Positions 20,841-33,960 of a stretch of DNA of 64,000 nt are shown here, piece by piece. Origin of the DNA: Gigaspora margarita (Eukaryota; Glomeromycota; Glomeromycetes; Diversisporales; Gigasporaceae); contig WTPW01000156.1 of assembly GCA_009809945.1 (NCBI GenBank), positions 481,912-545,911 of the forward strand. Direction: 5' to 3'. The position numbers and the translations under genes are program-made. Positions within the stretch are counted from its first letter, which is position 1. Each line of letters begins with the position of its first letter. Below the pieces are notes generated by a model. The model was not told the origin of the DNA and made no database searches. It worked only from the letters and a program-made list of their open reading frames with translations.

Positions 20841-21690
20841 AGTGGCCAAATTTTGGTACAGTTATTAAATTGCTTTAAATTTAAAAGTAAATAAAATTGA
20901 AACTAATATGTTTAAGTTAAAAATCTTTTTGTAATATTATAGTACTAGTTCTATAGTATTAATTTACAAAAAGATATATATATATATATATATTCATTAA
21001 GTATAACCAATTTTAAATTATATACAGATTTAGATCACGTGACTCTAGTTCTAGGCTACATGCACCATAGTGATATTCTTTACTTTGTATAATGCTATGA
21101 TAATAAAAAAAATCAAGTTCAAGTAATGCCTGTTATTTTTCTAATATACCAGAAAAATAATAAGTTACTAGAAACTTGTTTATACATAGATTTGAGAAGT
21201 AGCTTATCTTCAGAATAAAAAAAATTACTATAGTTTTTAGCTTAAAAACATGAAATTGCTTATTTTTGGGTATTAGAGATTTTTAGATTTTTTGCTCAAA
21301 TTTAAGAGGTTAGCTTATTTTTGGAATAGCTTATTTTTGGGAATCTATAGTATATTGACATATTTGAGTTAGTAAAAAATTTAAAATATTGATATATTAA
21401 ATTATACTAATATTTTATTTTATTTTATTTTTAAGATAAGGTTTTGTTTTTATCTTTATTATAAAATTGTATTAAGAATCCATAGTAGAATTCCAATTAT
21501 TACAAATATTTACAAGAATGAGACTCAGACTATAAATAGCTATCTTATCTAATTTATATGCAACCTACATCTACTAGAGTAATTAAAACTCATTTAGATT
21601 TGTGTACTAATATTTTTATATTAAATTTTTGAAAAAATGTAGCATAGAAAAGTTTTACTATATATTGTTATATTTCGATATTAGTATAAC
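20841..21690. other. AT-rich stretch with a degraded MITE end
   Basis: About 21215-21352 has AGCTTATTTTTGG and GGGAATCTATAG, a decayed right end of the CCGTATATT family. A (TA)n run lies at 20970-20992. No gene. Confidence 0.4.
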
Positions 21691-22051
21691 TAGTGATCCA
21701 AATTAAAAATTAATTAATCATTTAGTTGATCCAGTTGGTATTTAATTGATTAATAATTTTATTAAAGAATTAGTTGATTAATGATAATTAATTAGTCAAT
21801 TAATTGATTAGTTGTTTTTAATATAGAACTGCCAAATATTATAATTAGAGATTTTAGCTAAAGCTCTAAAGTTATATTCAAGCTATTTAATATTATAATT
21901 AATTGTTTAGTTGATTAATCAATTAATTAGCTAATTGATTAATCAATATTAATTAATAATCAGCTAGTTGACAATAATTAATGTTAATCAATTTTTTAAA
22001 AAAATTTGGGTAACTAATTGATTGCAATTTTTGGTTAGATTTGGTTCACTA
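21691..22051. mobile_element. hAT-like MITE rich in AATTAATTGATT
   Basis: The ends TAGTGATCCAAAT and ATTTGGTTCACTA are inverse repeats. Flanks AGTATAAC and GATATAAC match at 6 of 8 positions, an eroded 8-bp duplication. The interior is made of ATTAATTGATTA words. Confidence 0.6.
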
Positions 22052-23460
22052 GATATAACCAGAATGATATATATAGTAATTTTTTGTTTTTTGATTAAAT
22101 ACATTTATGATTTTATAGAAACTATGGGTTATTGTAACTATAAGATTAGGTATAATATAACTATTATTAATATAAGATACAATTAAAGTTAGAATAGAAC
22201 ATTGTACAATTTAAGAAAAGCTAATATTTTAAAAATCTTAATATATTATTAAAAACAGAAAAAATTTACAGAAAAATAGACAAAATATATATAGCTCAGG
22301 TCCTGTTAGAGTTAGTATAAGACTAGAATTAAAAAAAACTATAGTTTATTAAAATTTAGTAAAGAGTTTTTTTTTTAAAAACCTTCTTATATAAAATTTT
22401 GAGTTTAAAGTGATTTTGACAAAATGAATATTTATTTTAACTCTTAACAAATGTGTAATATTACATCTAATCTTAGAAAATGATTGGCTTAATTGGAATG
22501 TAGTTATAGTAACTATTGTTACAAATTTATTAACTCTTATTTTATTTAAAAAAAAAAGTTATAGAAAATATAATAAAATTTGCATATAAATTTATAAAAT
22601 TTGTAGAAATATTATTGTTCAAAGGAAATTACTATTAGATAGTGATTTAAGCTGGCTAATGCAGCCATAGCTAAGCCAGCTGATATAATATGATCAGCTA
22701 GCAAATGTGGCTAAAAGCTAATTATTATAAGAATTTGAATAAATGAACATAAAGTATAGGTCAAATATCTTAAAACATTCCAAATGCAGGCCAATAGTTA
22801 GCTATTAGTCAACTGTATAGCTGATGATTTAGTCAGCTAACTAAGCTAGTAACTAAAACCATATACTGCTATTAGACAATATTGTTTTTATATCTGCAAA
22901 TCACAGAGTTTGATTGATTGATCTTACCAAAACAATTACTATGCTTTGAAAATTAATTTATTGGCTATTAACTAAAATTATAAAATTTTCTCAGACTAAA
23001 TAGTTTCTATTTGTGTAGTAGAACAGGATCCCAGACATCTCTGATATATGTCATATTTTTTTTTTAGCAAATTGATTCAATTTTGATCTAAGGTCCAAAT
23101 TTTAATTTTAGCAAATTGAAGTTAATTTTAAAAAGGATCATAATTGAATATTTTGGTAAATTACTAAGATGTTATATATGTTATATATTATTTTTAGCAA
23201 TTTAACCATATTTTGATAATAATCAATCTGGATATAACAAGTTATTAATAGTTTACGGAGCAAAGTGATAATTAATTATAATTGAAAAGTAGTTGTAGCG
23301 TATAATCAGGCTTTAGTATCAATAGCAACTTAGTACTTACCCTGTATATGTATTATAACCATTGATCATAAATGTATGTCAATAAACAAATAATTATGTA
23401 ATACAATTGCACAGGGTTATCATTAAGTGAATTAGTAATTTATATAATAATTTTTAACCT
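22052..23460. other. AT-rich stretch without a gene
   Basis: The region 22640-22860 has repeated and inverted AGCTGGCTAA/TTAGCTGACT words, suggesting an old foldback. Nothing coding is seen. Confidence 0.4.
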
Positions 23461-23466
23461 TTCAAA

Positions 23467-25081
23467 ATAACCTACTGTTCGGCGATGATTTATAAGAAAT
23501 TTTACTATGCTAACTAAAAAATATTTTATAACAAGACTTGTAGCGCATATCATAGACTAATAGAATCTCAAATTTTATAAAAAAATATTGAAAACTTGTG
23601 AAAATATTAACGTTTTTGTAAATTCAGATGCATACGTTTTCCCCTAAACTTCCAATACTTTTAGAAGCACTTTTTCAAAATGATACCTCCAAAACGTGAC
23701 TAAGTAAGTTGGTAGAATAGGTATTTTAAAGTCTTTATTTAAAATTTCATCAAAACAGATTAATATTGACAAAGTATGATGATTTTTCAATTTGCTTCCA
23801 GATTCAGGATTTTCTAAAATTTACAATTTTAATGAAAAACAGAAAAATTACATTACAGGCTAGATTTTACAAGTTCAAATTAAACAAGTTACTGCTCACT
23901 AAGTAAACTTTTAGAGCATATTATTGACTAATAGAATCTCAAATTTTATAAAAAATGTTGAAAATTCGTGAAGATATTAACGTTTTTGTAAATTCAGATA
24001 CATACGTTTTTGCAAACAATTTTGGCACATGATATACGTTTTTGGAAATAGAAAAAATCTTTCATCAAAGATTTCTCTACGAGTTCTTGACCAAATTCAA
24101 TAAAAATTTTTTTATTTGAATTCTATATATTTGTAGAATTAAAATAAAAAAATATGTAACAGAGGACTGTACTGGTGATACAAGGAGGATTTGGCAGGAG
24201 AAATGTAGATCAGAAAGTTTAAATAGGTAACCCCCTAGTTGGGTTGGAGGTATAGCAACTAGTGTAGAACTTTCAGGCGGACTACTTAAATTAGACAACC
24301 AAAAGTTGTACATGTGGCTTGTTGTACTCTTGTCTATGTAACAAATGTCAGGGTGCTCCTAGAGGCACCCGTGATCTGAATTACTTGAATAAAAGCCTTT
24401 CCTTATAGCAGTAACTTTGACATAAAAAAAAATAAAAAAATAAAAAAATTTTCATCAAATTTGGTCAAAAACTCGTAGAGAAATCTTTGATGAAAGATTT
24501 TTTCTATTTCCAAAAACATATATCACGTGCCAAAATTGTTTACAAAAATGTATGCGTCTAAATTTACAAAAATGTTAATATCTCTACGAGTTTTTAACAT
24601 TTTTTTATAAAATTTAAGATTCAATTAGTCAATAATATGCTCTAAAAGTTTACTTAGTGTGCAGTAACTTGTTTCATTTGAACTTGTAAAATCTAGCTTG
24701 TGATGTAATTTTTCTGTTTTTATCAAAATTGTAAATTTTAGAAAATTCTGAATCTGGAATTTAACTTTGTCAATATTGATCCGTTTTTGATGAAATTTTA
24801 ACCAAAGACTTTAAAATACCTATTCTATCAACTTACATAGTCACATTTTGAAGGTTTCATTTTGAAAAAGTACTTCAGGAAGCATTGAAGTTTAGAGGAA
24901 AACTTGCGAAAACGTATGCGTCCAAATTTACAAAAACGTTAATATCTTCACAAGTTTTTAATACTTTTTCATAAAATTTGAGATTCTATTAGTCCATGAC
25001 ATGCGCTACAAGTCTTATTATAAAATTTTTTTAGTTAGCATAGTAAAATTTCTTGTAAATCATCGCCAAATAGTGGGTTAT
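23467..25081. mobile_element. Long-arm foldback element with a SINE near its centre
   Basis: The left arm (23467-24140) and right arm (24440-25081) are inverse copies over about 650 bp. Matching landmarks are TTCGGCGATGATTTA against TAAATCATCGCC, ATAGAATCTCAAATTTTAT against ATAAAATTTGAGATTCTAT, and CTACGAGTTCTTGACC against GGTCAAAAACTCGTAG. A third partial direct copy of the inner arm is at 25120-25215. No protein is encoded. Confidence 0.85.
24154..24435 (+). mobile_element. 5'-truncated SINE inside the foldback
   Basis: Matches the 3' portion of the SINE at 12243-12950 (CTAGTTGGGTTG, CAGGCGGACTACTTAAATTA, ATGTAACAAATG) and ends in an A-rich tail. Flanks of AAATAAAAAAAT type form an approximate duplication. 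The uninterrupted third arm at 25120-25215 shows the foldback sequence without it. Confidence 0.78.
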
Positions 25082-25399
25082 TTTGAAAAAGCAAAAAAAC
25101 ATATTACAAAAAAGCTATGTTGAAATTGTTTATAGGAACTTTTATCAAAGATATCTCCACGAGTTCTTGACCAAATTTGATAAAATTTTTTTTATTTTAA
25201 TTCTATGAATTCAAATAAAAAAATTTATACTATATTTATTTACTTGATACTAGATGTTATAATCTAGTTTTTAGCAAATTACTATAAAATTTATATGTAA
25301 TAATCCAACTTTTAGCAAATTTACTTGATTTTAGAAATAGCAAAAACATCTAAATTCATGCAAATTAGTTATGACCTATATGAGAGATATCTGGAGTCC

Positions 25400-26100
25400 T
25401 GTTGGAGCAGTCTTTAGATAGGTTTTTAAGTCCTTTAGTAGTTCTTTATCATTTTTTGGTAAGTAATTTTGTTATTTTTCGGTAATAGATTTTTTGTTTT
25501 TTTGGTATTCTTTGGTAGTTTTTCTTTATCATTTTTTGGTGGGGTTTAGTGGGTTTCTTCATCATTTTTTGGTAGGTTCAAGTCTTTTAGTAGTTTCTTG
25601 ACATTTTTCGATGGCCAATTTTAGTTCTTTCTTTTTTAATTAGTAGGTTCTGTAAGTCCTTTTAGTGGTTCTTTATTATTTTCTAATAGGTAATTTTGTT
25701 ATTTTTCGATTGTTGGTTTTTTGCCTTTTTATCAGTGGGTTCTGTAAGTTCTTTAGTAGTTCTTTTTCATCATTTTTCTGTATAATTTTGTCATTTTTCA
25801 ATAGAAGGTTCTTTCTCTTATTATCAGTAAGTTCTGTAAGTCCTTTAGTAGTTCTTTTTTGTTGTTTTTTGATAGGTAATTTTGTCATTTTTCAGTAGAT
25901 AAGTTATTTGTCTCTTCATAGGTGGGTTCAAGTCCTTCAGTAGCTCTTCTTTGTTATTTTTCAGTGGGTAAGTTCTTTGTTTCTTTGTATTCTTCTAGTA
26001 AGTTCTTTGGTAGGTTCTGTAATTCCTTTAGTGGTTCTTTTTCATCATATTTTGGTGGGCTTTCCTGTTGTTTTGGGTTCAGATATTACTATTTTCATTT
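25400..26100 (+). repeat. TTCTT-rich minisatellite
   Basis: Repeats of AGTCCTTTAGTAGTTCTT and ATTTTTCGGTAGGT type, resembling 18600-19140. The overlapping frames on both strands here are repeat artefacts. Confidence 0.7.
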
Positions 26101-26289
26101 GTTTTTATCTCATCCCATTATTTATTGTTCTGTTTTCATTCTGTGTTTCTTCTTGTTTTCATTCTATTTTCTTTATATTTGTATTCGACTAAAAAAAAAT
26201 AAATTAAAATTTAAAAAAAATAAAATAAAATAAATTAATAAATTAAAATAAAAAAAAAACTTAAAAAACCCTATTTTGCATTCCATTTA

Positions 26290-26604
26290 CCGTATATTCC
26301 CGAAAATAAGCTACTCTGAAAATAAGCAACCCCCCTGATTTTTTTCAAAAATCTCAAAAACGCGTTAGCAGTTGCTACATATAAAAGTCTAAATTTTACT
26401 AAGTAAACCTCAAAAGTGCTATTAAGTAAACTTGTTCAGGTCACAAAAATACACTTACAAAAACATTTCATGTCATTTGGACAACTTTTTATTAGTACGT
26501 TTTTCAATTTTTCAAAAAATTTAACAATTCGAAAAATAAGCAACCCCCATTTTTTCGTGTAATTTTTGCCCCAAAAAAGGTTGCTTATTTTCAGGAATAT
26601 ACGG
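26290..26604. mobile_element. TA-duplicating MITE, CCGTATATT family, short form
   Basis: Near-identical to 4253-4566: 315 bp, ends CCGTATATTCCCGAAAATAA and inverse, TA at 26288-26289 and 26605-26606. It sits in T-rich repeat sequence that continues on both sides. Confidence 0.9.
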
Positions 26605-26789
26605 TATTTGTTCTGTATTTTGTTCTGTTTTTGTTTTGTTTTTCTTTTCATTTTATTCTGTTTTCTTTATAAATTTAAAAAAAAATAAATTAAATTAATA
26701 AATATAAATACAGTACTGGACAACGAAAACCATCCATTTTTTTAGTATTGTTTAAAGTTTAATAATTTTACAACAAGTAATTATTTTTA

Positions 26790-27010
26790 AAAATCCCCAT
26801 CGGCAAATTTTATATATAGATATATATCGATTACTAATCATATGGATATATATCGATTACTAGCACCCCTGCTAATTTCTATCGATAGTGATTGTAATCG
26901 ATATATATCCATGATAGTTAATAATCGATATATAACCAATATATCAACAGTGATTATAATCAATATATATTAATGATAGTTAATAATCGATATATAATCA
27001 ATATACAAAA
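26790..27010. repeat. ATCGATATAT element copy
   Basis: Starts with CATCGGCAAATTTTATATAT and continues with clustered ATATATCGATTAC words, as at 1015-1245 and 36490-36860. No gene in the flanks up to 27500; the frame at 27108-27374 shows no motif. Confidence 0.65.
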
Positions 27011-27533
27011 CTAATGCTATAATGCATCTGCATCATAATATATCTGTTCAATTATACAATAATTATATTATTAAAATTAAAATTTATTTATAAGCCATGA
27101 TACATATTCATGCTATATACAAGTTTATTTTTAATAAATAATCAGCCCAACTTCTAAATACAAATAATAGCAACGAAAAGTAGCAACTAAATACAATACA
27201 AAAAAGAAAAAAATTTCCAAAATCTTTCCAAAGATGAAAACCGATTAAACCACAACAAACTTCCACCAAAGTTCTTCTATTTATACTCGAGAAAAGTACC
27301 AAAAGCCCAAAGATCGAAGTTACTAAGCAATAAAACCCACCAATGATGATGACACTAAGGTAGTGAAAGCACACCCAAAGGCTTCAAAGACAATGACGAC
27401 GACGATGATGATAAAGCGACTTACCTAACAAAAAAAAACTACAAGAAGTAGACTTATTTACCAACAAGAACATCAAGAACCTAAAACCTCTTAAACGATA
27501 TCAACAAAATAGCAAAAGTAGAATGCTATTACA

Positions 27534-27715
27534 TCGCAAGAACGCTATCACTTCGCTACAAGAACGCCATCATTTCACTGCAAGAACATCGTCATTTCAC
27601 CACAAGAATGCTATTATTTCACCACAAGAATGCTGTTGCTTCACTACAAGAATGATGTCACTTCACCGCAAGAATGGGCATCACTTCACCGCAAGAATAA
27701 TGTTGAAATACCGAA
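27534..27715 (+). repeat. 22-bp minisatellite
   Basis: About eight units of CAAGAATGCTATCATTTCACCA type, 22 bp each (one of 23). The open frame across it is a consequence of the repeat. A few units of the same type occur at 59940-60005 inside the 58317-60631 element, and 27820-28010 carries further local repeats (CTAATCTGCTTGGG twice). Confidence 0.85.
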
Positions 27716-28225
27716 AAATGCTACAAAAATGTATTAGTGACAGTTTAATAACAAAAAAAAGAAAAAACATACAGAAAAAAAAAAATACTTATCTTTAGTA
27801 GATTCGTACAACCTACTTTCTCACCTCACTATTCTCAAAAATGAACGTACTTCTGTAAGCTCTAATCTGCTTGGGTCTTCTACCTTTCTCATCAATAACA
27901 ATTCACCATTCCCAAACTTCTTTAAGGCCGGTGAGAAATCTCCACTTCACAATTTTTCTAATCTGCTTGGGGTCTTCTTACGTATTCTTGTAAGCGAGAT
28001 TAAGTTTCCAAAGAAAAAAAAAATAAAAAATAAAAAAATAAATTAGTAAATATGAAAAATAAATAAAAAATCAAAAACGAAATAAATATATACAAAAAAA
28101 ATAAATAAATAAATAAAAAAAATAAAAAAATAAATATTACGAATAAAAAAAATTATAAAAATTGAAATAAAAAAAAAGTTCAAAATATATAAAAAAAATC
28201 AAACTTGGGAAAAAAAAATATAAGA

Positions 28226-28425
28226 NNNNNNNNNNNNNNNNNNNNNNNNNNNNNNNNNNNNNNNNNNNNNNNNNNNNNNNNNNNNNNNNNNNNNNNNNNN
28301 NNNNNNNNNNNNNNNNNNNNNNNNNNNNNNNNNNNNNNNNNNNNNNNNNNNNNNNNNNNNNNNNNNNNNNNNNNNNNNNNNNNNNNNNNNNNNNNNNNNN
28401 NNNNNNNNNNNNNNNNNNNNNNNNN
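28226..28425. other. Assembly gap, 200 N
   Basis: A run of exactly 200 undetermined bases inside A-rich low-complexity sequence. Translated frames across it are meaningless. Confidence 0.99.
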
Positions 28426-28614
28426 CAAAGTCGATAAAAAAAAAAAAATAAAAAAAAAATAAATATAAAGAAAAAAATAATCAAAAAAAATAATAAATAA
28501 ATCAAAAGATCAAAAAAAAGATCAAAGGATCTAAATAAATAAAAAAAAACTACTAGTAGATCTAGTGCATTACATAATACAAGATACATCAGAGCAAAAA
28601 TCTGTTTCACAATT

Positions 28615-29057
28615 AATATCCATTAATCGCTATATATCGGTTTTAACAAATACGATAAAAATCAATTAATAGATATATAACGATTTATATTTATTTATGC
28701 TATATATCGATTATAGATATATATCAATATATAACTAGTTTATCGATATATATCGTTAATTTTTAATCGATATATAGGGGTGGGTCAATAGAAAAGGGAC
28801 AAATCATTTTTAGTAAAATTTTTTTAATTTTTAAATTAAAATATCTTGACAACTATTAATCAAATTTGTCAAAAATTTTTTTATTTTAATCTTGAAATTA
28901 TATAGAATTAAAATAAAAAAAAATTCATTAAATTTATTAAGATAGTTGTTAAGATATTTAAGCTTAAAGTCAAGAAAACTTTTACTTGAAAAAAATTTGT
29001 CCCTTTTCTATTGACTCACCCCATATATCGATATTTATCTATATATAAAATTTCCTG
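28615..29057. repeat. ATCGATATAT element copy with nested MITE
   Basis: Clusters of TATATATCG lie on both sides of 28777-29022. The right end ATATATAAAATTTCCTGATG matches the family end. Confidence 0.65.
28777..29022. mobile_element. MITE with GGGGTGAGT-type ends, copy 2
   Basis: The ends GGGGTGGGTCAATAGAAAAG and CTTTTCTATTGACTCACCCC type are inverse repeats. ATATA flanks both sides. The interior matches 15350-15553. It is inserted into the ATCGATATAT element. Confidence 0.8.
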
Positions 29058-29139
29058 ATGCCTCTTACAAATTTTTTATTTGTAACCTAAACTACAAATA
29101 TGTAAGGCGATTTTTGAGATCTTGCTTTTTAAAGAAGTT

Positions 29140-29905
29140 AAAAGGGTTTAAAGTAGTATAGTGGAAGTTCATTTTGATTGGCTAAAATTTGAATAAATAT
29201 AATTGGCAACAATCATTTATTTATACAATTAATTGTAATTTTTAAAATACTTTTATTAATAAAAATCATCATGGAATATAAATTTTTTTTTTGTAATACG
29301 TGATGAAACAACAAACTTAAGCAACCTATTTTTCATCTTTAACCCTACTGTTTTTTAATAAAAGATACAGTGAGATATGGCAGTTCAAGAAACTAGATGA
29401 GAAGTGAATATTTTGAAAGGTTGAGAAGGTGGTTTGGTGATCTAAGCAATTAGTAAATGAAATTGTAAGATTTTGTTTTAACTGGGCTTGTTTACCTTAC
29501 AAGTAAAAAAAAAAGTACTATTTTAAATTACTATTCTAAAACCTTTTATTGTATATATTTAGGCTATGAAAATAGTTTATAAAATAACATTTATAGATAC
29601 AAAAAGTTGTAATAGTAATAGTGTTTAGTGTTTTTGGATATGTGTAATAATTTATTGCAAAGCTTATTTTTTTGTAATATATTTATCATATAATAAATAA
29701 TATAGATATATGCTTCGTGAAATTTAAATTAAAACAGTAATTATTAAACTCTATTAAATGTACCGTAAAAGCGTCTTTAGAGAGTATTAAAAGTTTATAA
29801 TAAACTTTATCTGAGTATAGCCAGTAATCTATCTGTGGTGTGATTGACATTTTTTCCAGGTATTTTAACAACCAATCAAAACGAACTTCCACTATGCTGT
29901 TTAAG
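29140..29905. mobile_element. TIR element, AGTATAGTGGAAGTTC ends
   Basis: TTTAAAGTAGTATAGTGGAA on the left pairs with CTTCCACTATGCTGTTTAAG on the right; the inner arms TTGATTGG and CCAATCAA continue the pairing. The minus-strand frame at 29686-29919 shows no motif. Confidence 0.6.
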
Positions 29906-29998
29906 GGTAGGGTGAACATAGATCATTTATTATATGATTTTAGTGGTACAATGATATTTATATAGAAAATAAAAATGTGCTACAAATACAGTCTGGTG

Positions 29999-32085
29999 TT
30001 GTTCCAAAAATGGATAGCATAGATCGTACCTTTTATGGTAATTAAGTGTTGATTAAATAATTCTAGAAATTTCTGTCGATCTATGCATAATTAATAACCA
30101 ATCAAATCAGTTGAATAAGTTAGAGAAAATTTAATATGATACAATTATAAAAAATCAAATTTTTAAAAAATTATTTATTTTATATTAAATTTTATTATTT
30201 ATTTTTTTTATTACTGTTATCCAACTAAATTGGTACAAATATAAAGTATTGCAATAAAACAAATATATATAGCTCTGAATAACGTTTATACTATACTATT
30301 CAACTTGATTTTAAATAAAATTAAAGTCTAATACAACTGTAAAATTGAACAATTTATTTTAAAAACATTTCTATTAGTTAAAATTAAACAAGTACCGTAT
30401 ATTCCCAAAAATAAGCTACCTATTTTTGCACGATTTTAAGTAAAAAAATGGGGTAGCTTATTTTCGGGTGAAAGAGGTTTTTAGCGATCATAAGTAGTCG
30501 CTACATAGTAAGGTCAAAATTCTACTATGTAAATCGATCAAAATCGCTTAAGTAAATTTATTAAGGATATCAAAATGCATATACTTCGAAATTTTCATGC
30601 GAATCGGAGAACTTTTTATTATTTGAGTTTTAATTTTTACGTTCGTCATATATATTTTTTAAAAATTTTTTAATTTTTCCGTCGAACGTAAAAATTAAAA
30701 CTCAAATAATAAAAAGTTCTCTAATTTGCATGAAAATTTCAGAGTATATGCATTTTGATCTTCTAATTAAGTTTACTTAAGCGATGATGAATGATTTACA
30801 TAGTAAAATTTAGCCTTTACTATGTAGTGATTATCATTGATCATGGGGTAGCTTATTTTCAGGTAAAAGAGGTTTTTATGTTTTTTGATTTAAACAGGGG
30901 GTAGCTTATTTTCAGAGTAGCTTATTTTCAGGAATATATGGTATTATGCAATACAGTAGTAAATTTAGATGAAACTAATAACTTATCTTAATAAATATTT
31001 TTACTAATTAACATTCTCTAGCAGTTTTCATAGCAAAATTTGCTGGTGATCGAGATATTGTCTAATTATCGCAATTATTAAAAGTCAACCTTATAGCGTT
31101 TGCTATATAAAAAAAATAAATAAATAATTATAAATTCAGAAAATGAGACTTCAAACTTTCAAATTATAATTTATTACTTATCAGATTTGGTATTTTGAAA
31201 AATCTAATATTAATATATATAATGCATAATTACAAATCATATATATCATCGACCAGATCTTAGGCTAAATCTAGATAATAAATGATAACTTGAGTCTAAA
31301 ATCCCATTTTATTTTGATATTATCAATCAGTAAATCTATCGTGAAATATATTTAATACCTTTAGTCAGCATTATTCCAATAGCGTTGATATATTCTATAC
31401 TTGATAAAATATAATTTTTTGAATAAAATGAAAGTTCTATAAATCGAAATAAAAATATTGATTAGTAATGATCTTTCTGTCTACTGGCTAAATTAACATG
31501 AATGAAACAGAATCAAAGAGGTTATACAACAGTAAAGAACTATAAATTTAAATAACTAACTTAAAATTATAAGTATATGATTTCTCTGTTTACCAACTGA
31601 TTCAATATAAATAAAACAAATATTTACAAAATCTAAAAGACTATTTTTAACTTAGTTTGCCAAGAATAAACCAAAATTCAAGATATTGCATACTAGTAAA
31701 GATCTGATCATATATATAGACCAATTAATGTAGATAAATAATATGAGAGGTTGCTGTTCAAATTATTATGAAGCTATTGAGTTTTTGTTCGCTTTTATGA
31801 AAAAAAAGAAGCACTATACTTTTAATAAGAAATTAAGTATAATTTTCTATATATATTTGAGTTTCATTTACCTTTTTAGAAATTGTGAATTATAAAAAGA
31901 TGATTGTGGATTCTAAATCTATAGGTTCTCAACTTTTTTTTCATATATCATTTGGCTATAGTTAGATAATATGAACTCTTTCAAAATTTTAGTTCAAAAA
32001 GATTATCGAGAGCCAATCAAAGCCAAATAGATCATTCTATAAATGTTCTAGAATCGATTTCTGTTTTTGGTAAAATCCCTGACTG
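29999..32085. mobile_element. TIR element, CAGTC family, 5-bp duplication AAATA
   Basis: The left end CAGTCTGGTGTTGTTCCAAA is somewhat decayed. The right end TTTGGTAAAATCCCTGACTG is identical to that of 8849-9901. AAATA flanks both (29994-29998 and 32086-32090). The 2.1-kb interior is AT-rich without a convincing protein. Confidence 0.75.
30395..30941. mobile_element. TA-duplicating MITE, CCGTATATT family, long form
   Basis: 547 bp, ends CCGTATATTCCCAAAAATAA and inverse, TA at 30393-30394 and 30942-30943. The interior has a second palindrome around ACGTTCGTC/GAACGTAAAAATTAAAA and blocks CTACATAGTAA and TTTACTATGTAG. Confidence 0.88.
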
Positions 32086-32530
32086 AAATAAAACTTTTTA
32101 TGGTTGTTATTAATTTAGCTAAAAATTTTATAATATGTAGTACAAATACTCTTTTTATAATAGTAAAATTTTAATAAATATAGTATTTGAAAAAATTATA
32201 CTTCTATATATTGTAAAGTTTTCCTAAATTGGCTCAAATTTTCTGTAGTTACACAAAAATGATTAATTCTAATTGGTTGAATCTATGTTGTTTACAATCA
32301 TAATTGGTTGATCACCTAATTTTATATGATCACAACATGATCACTATTAAAAATAATCTATATTCACCCTACCCTTAAAGTATAGCAACTTTTATAGTAA
32401 AGTAGAATTTGGTGCAGAACAATCAGCCAATCAGATTAATGCTTAATCACGTGCTCGCGATTTGATTGGTTAATATTTATTATTAAAAATTACTAAATAC
32501 AGTATAAAATCCAAAATTTGGTGCTTATTA

Positions 32531-32837
32531 CCGTATTTGTCTGAAAATAAGCTACCCTTTTGGCCAAAAAGTTATACAAAAAAATATGGGGTAGCTTATT
32601 TTTGAATTGTTAAATTTTTTGAAAAATTGAAAAATGTACTAATAGAAAGTTTTCTGAATGCTATAAAATTTTACTATAGGTGTATTTTGTTATTCTAAAC
32701 AACTTTACTTAATCGCACTTTTGAAGTTTTCTTAGTAAAAAAAAAGTTTTATATATAGTGGCTGTTAACAATTTTTTTAAATATTTTTAAAAATTTTTCT
32801 GAAAATCTGGAGGTAGCTTATTTTCAGACAAATACAA
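32531..32837. mobile_element. TA-duplicating MITE, variant ends CCGTATTTGTCTG
   Basis: 307 bp, ends CCGTATTTGTCTGAAAATAA and inverse with one change, TA on both sides. The interior is of the short form. The same variant is at 63479-63795. Confidence 0.85.
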
Positions 32838-32999
32838 TATATAAAAAAAATTATTTTTATATTTTTAACCAATCATAATTTTGTACACAAAAATTAGCCA
32901 ATCAGAATCATTATAAAATTCTCATATTTGGTAACTTTAAAAAAAATAGATGGTTTTGCTATCCAGTACTGTAAAAAAAAAACTTAAAAAAAAATAATA

Positions 33000-33720
33000 A
33001 AAAATAAGAATATATGTGATCAACTTTGATTGATTGATCCAAAGGTTGCTATAGCAACAAGTCTCCATAAAATAAGACCCTTAAATAATTATAAAAATTT
33101 TTACACAATTTTTTAATTATAAATATATAAAAAATTTTTTTGGTAAATAAAGTTTTAATTAAATAGAAAATTTAATAAATTTTATTAAATAGAAAATTTT
33201 AATAAATTTTATAAATTAATTTAGCTTTTAAATCAATATATTTTAACTTGTTTTTAGCTTAGCAGGTTTAAAATATATTTATCTAAGAATAAAGCTATTT
33301 GTCACTAGCAATGACAATCCTGTGCCAATAAGAATCCAAGATTGGGTATAACATTATACCTGATCATGCAATATGAAAATAAAGTGAAAAATGCATTTTA
33401 AAAAATATTACAATAACTAAAAAATTGTGACTATAAAACCATCCTTTTTACTAGAAAAAACATTTTTTATAAAATTTTATTATATAGTTACTACTAGCAC
33501 TAATCTATCTCTAACTATATCCTAATCCTAACAATAAAAAATTTGCATGTTTTAGGTTTGTTTTGCTTGTACATTATACAATGAGTGTTACTACTGGTAA
33601 CAAGCACATTTTTTCTTTATTAAATATCTAATTAATTAAAATTAACTCAAATATTTTTTTAAATATATTATAACTATTATAAAATTTATATATATATATA
33701 TATTAAAATTATAAATTAAA
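33000..33720. other. AT-rich stretch without a gene
   Basis: A decayed TTGTCAC-type TIR element (about 33298-33610) related to 11185-11503, and a (TA)n run near 33690. No coding signal. Confidence 0.4.
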
Positions 33721-33721
33721 C

Positions 33722-33960
33722 CTATAGATCAATAGCATAGTGTTATGCTCTGAGGTTTTTAATCACAAGATTATTAGTTCAAAACTGTCAAGTAGTATTT
33801 CAAATTTGATAATCGGAACCCTAATTAGAAATAACTAAAGTTATATAATATAATAAGAGACCAGAAGGTTGAAATATTCAAAATACTTTATAAATAATAG
33901 CATTATCTTTTGGTATTGCAGAGCATTAATATTAATAGTTTCCTTAATTGGTATAATTAA
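33722..33960 (+). mobile_element. Decayed tRNA-derived SINE head
   Basis: ATAGCATAGTGTTATGCTCT resembles the A-box region, and AGTTCAAAACTG the B box, of the second SINE subfamily (13190-13703). The 3' boundary was not found. Confidence 0.5.

Larger units (their letters stand above)
29901..32378. mobile_element. TIR element, TTAAGGGTAGGGTGAA ends, with nested insertions
   Basis: The left TTAAGGGTAGGGTGAA pairs with TTCACCCTACCCTTAA. It contains the 29999-32085 element, which itself contains 30395-30941: three layers. The end motif resembles that of 6472-7362. Confidence 0.65.

Noticed and set aside
25665-26233. Hydrophobic open frames (Phe/Ser/Val-rich)
   Set aside because: Translations of a TTCTT-rich minisatellite; no conserved motif and equivalent frames on both strands.
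27534-27715. CRISPR-like array
   Set aside because: Repeats are contiguous with no spacers and the window is eukaryotic.
27523-27798. 91-codon His/Ser/Thr-rich open frame
   Set aside because: It is a 22-bp minisatellite; a unit not divisible by three cycles through all frames.
28137-28610. Open frames across the gap
   Set aside because: Most of each frame is undetermined bases flanked by low-complexity A/T runs.
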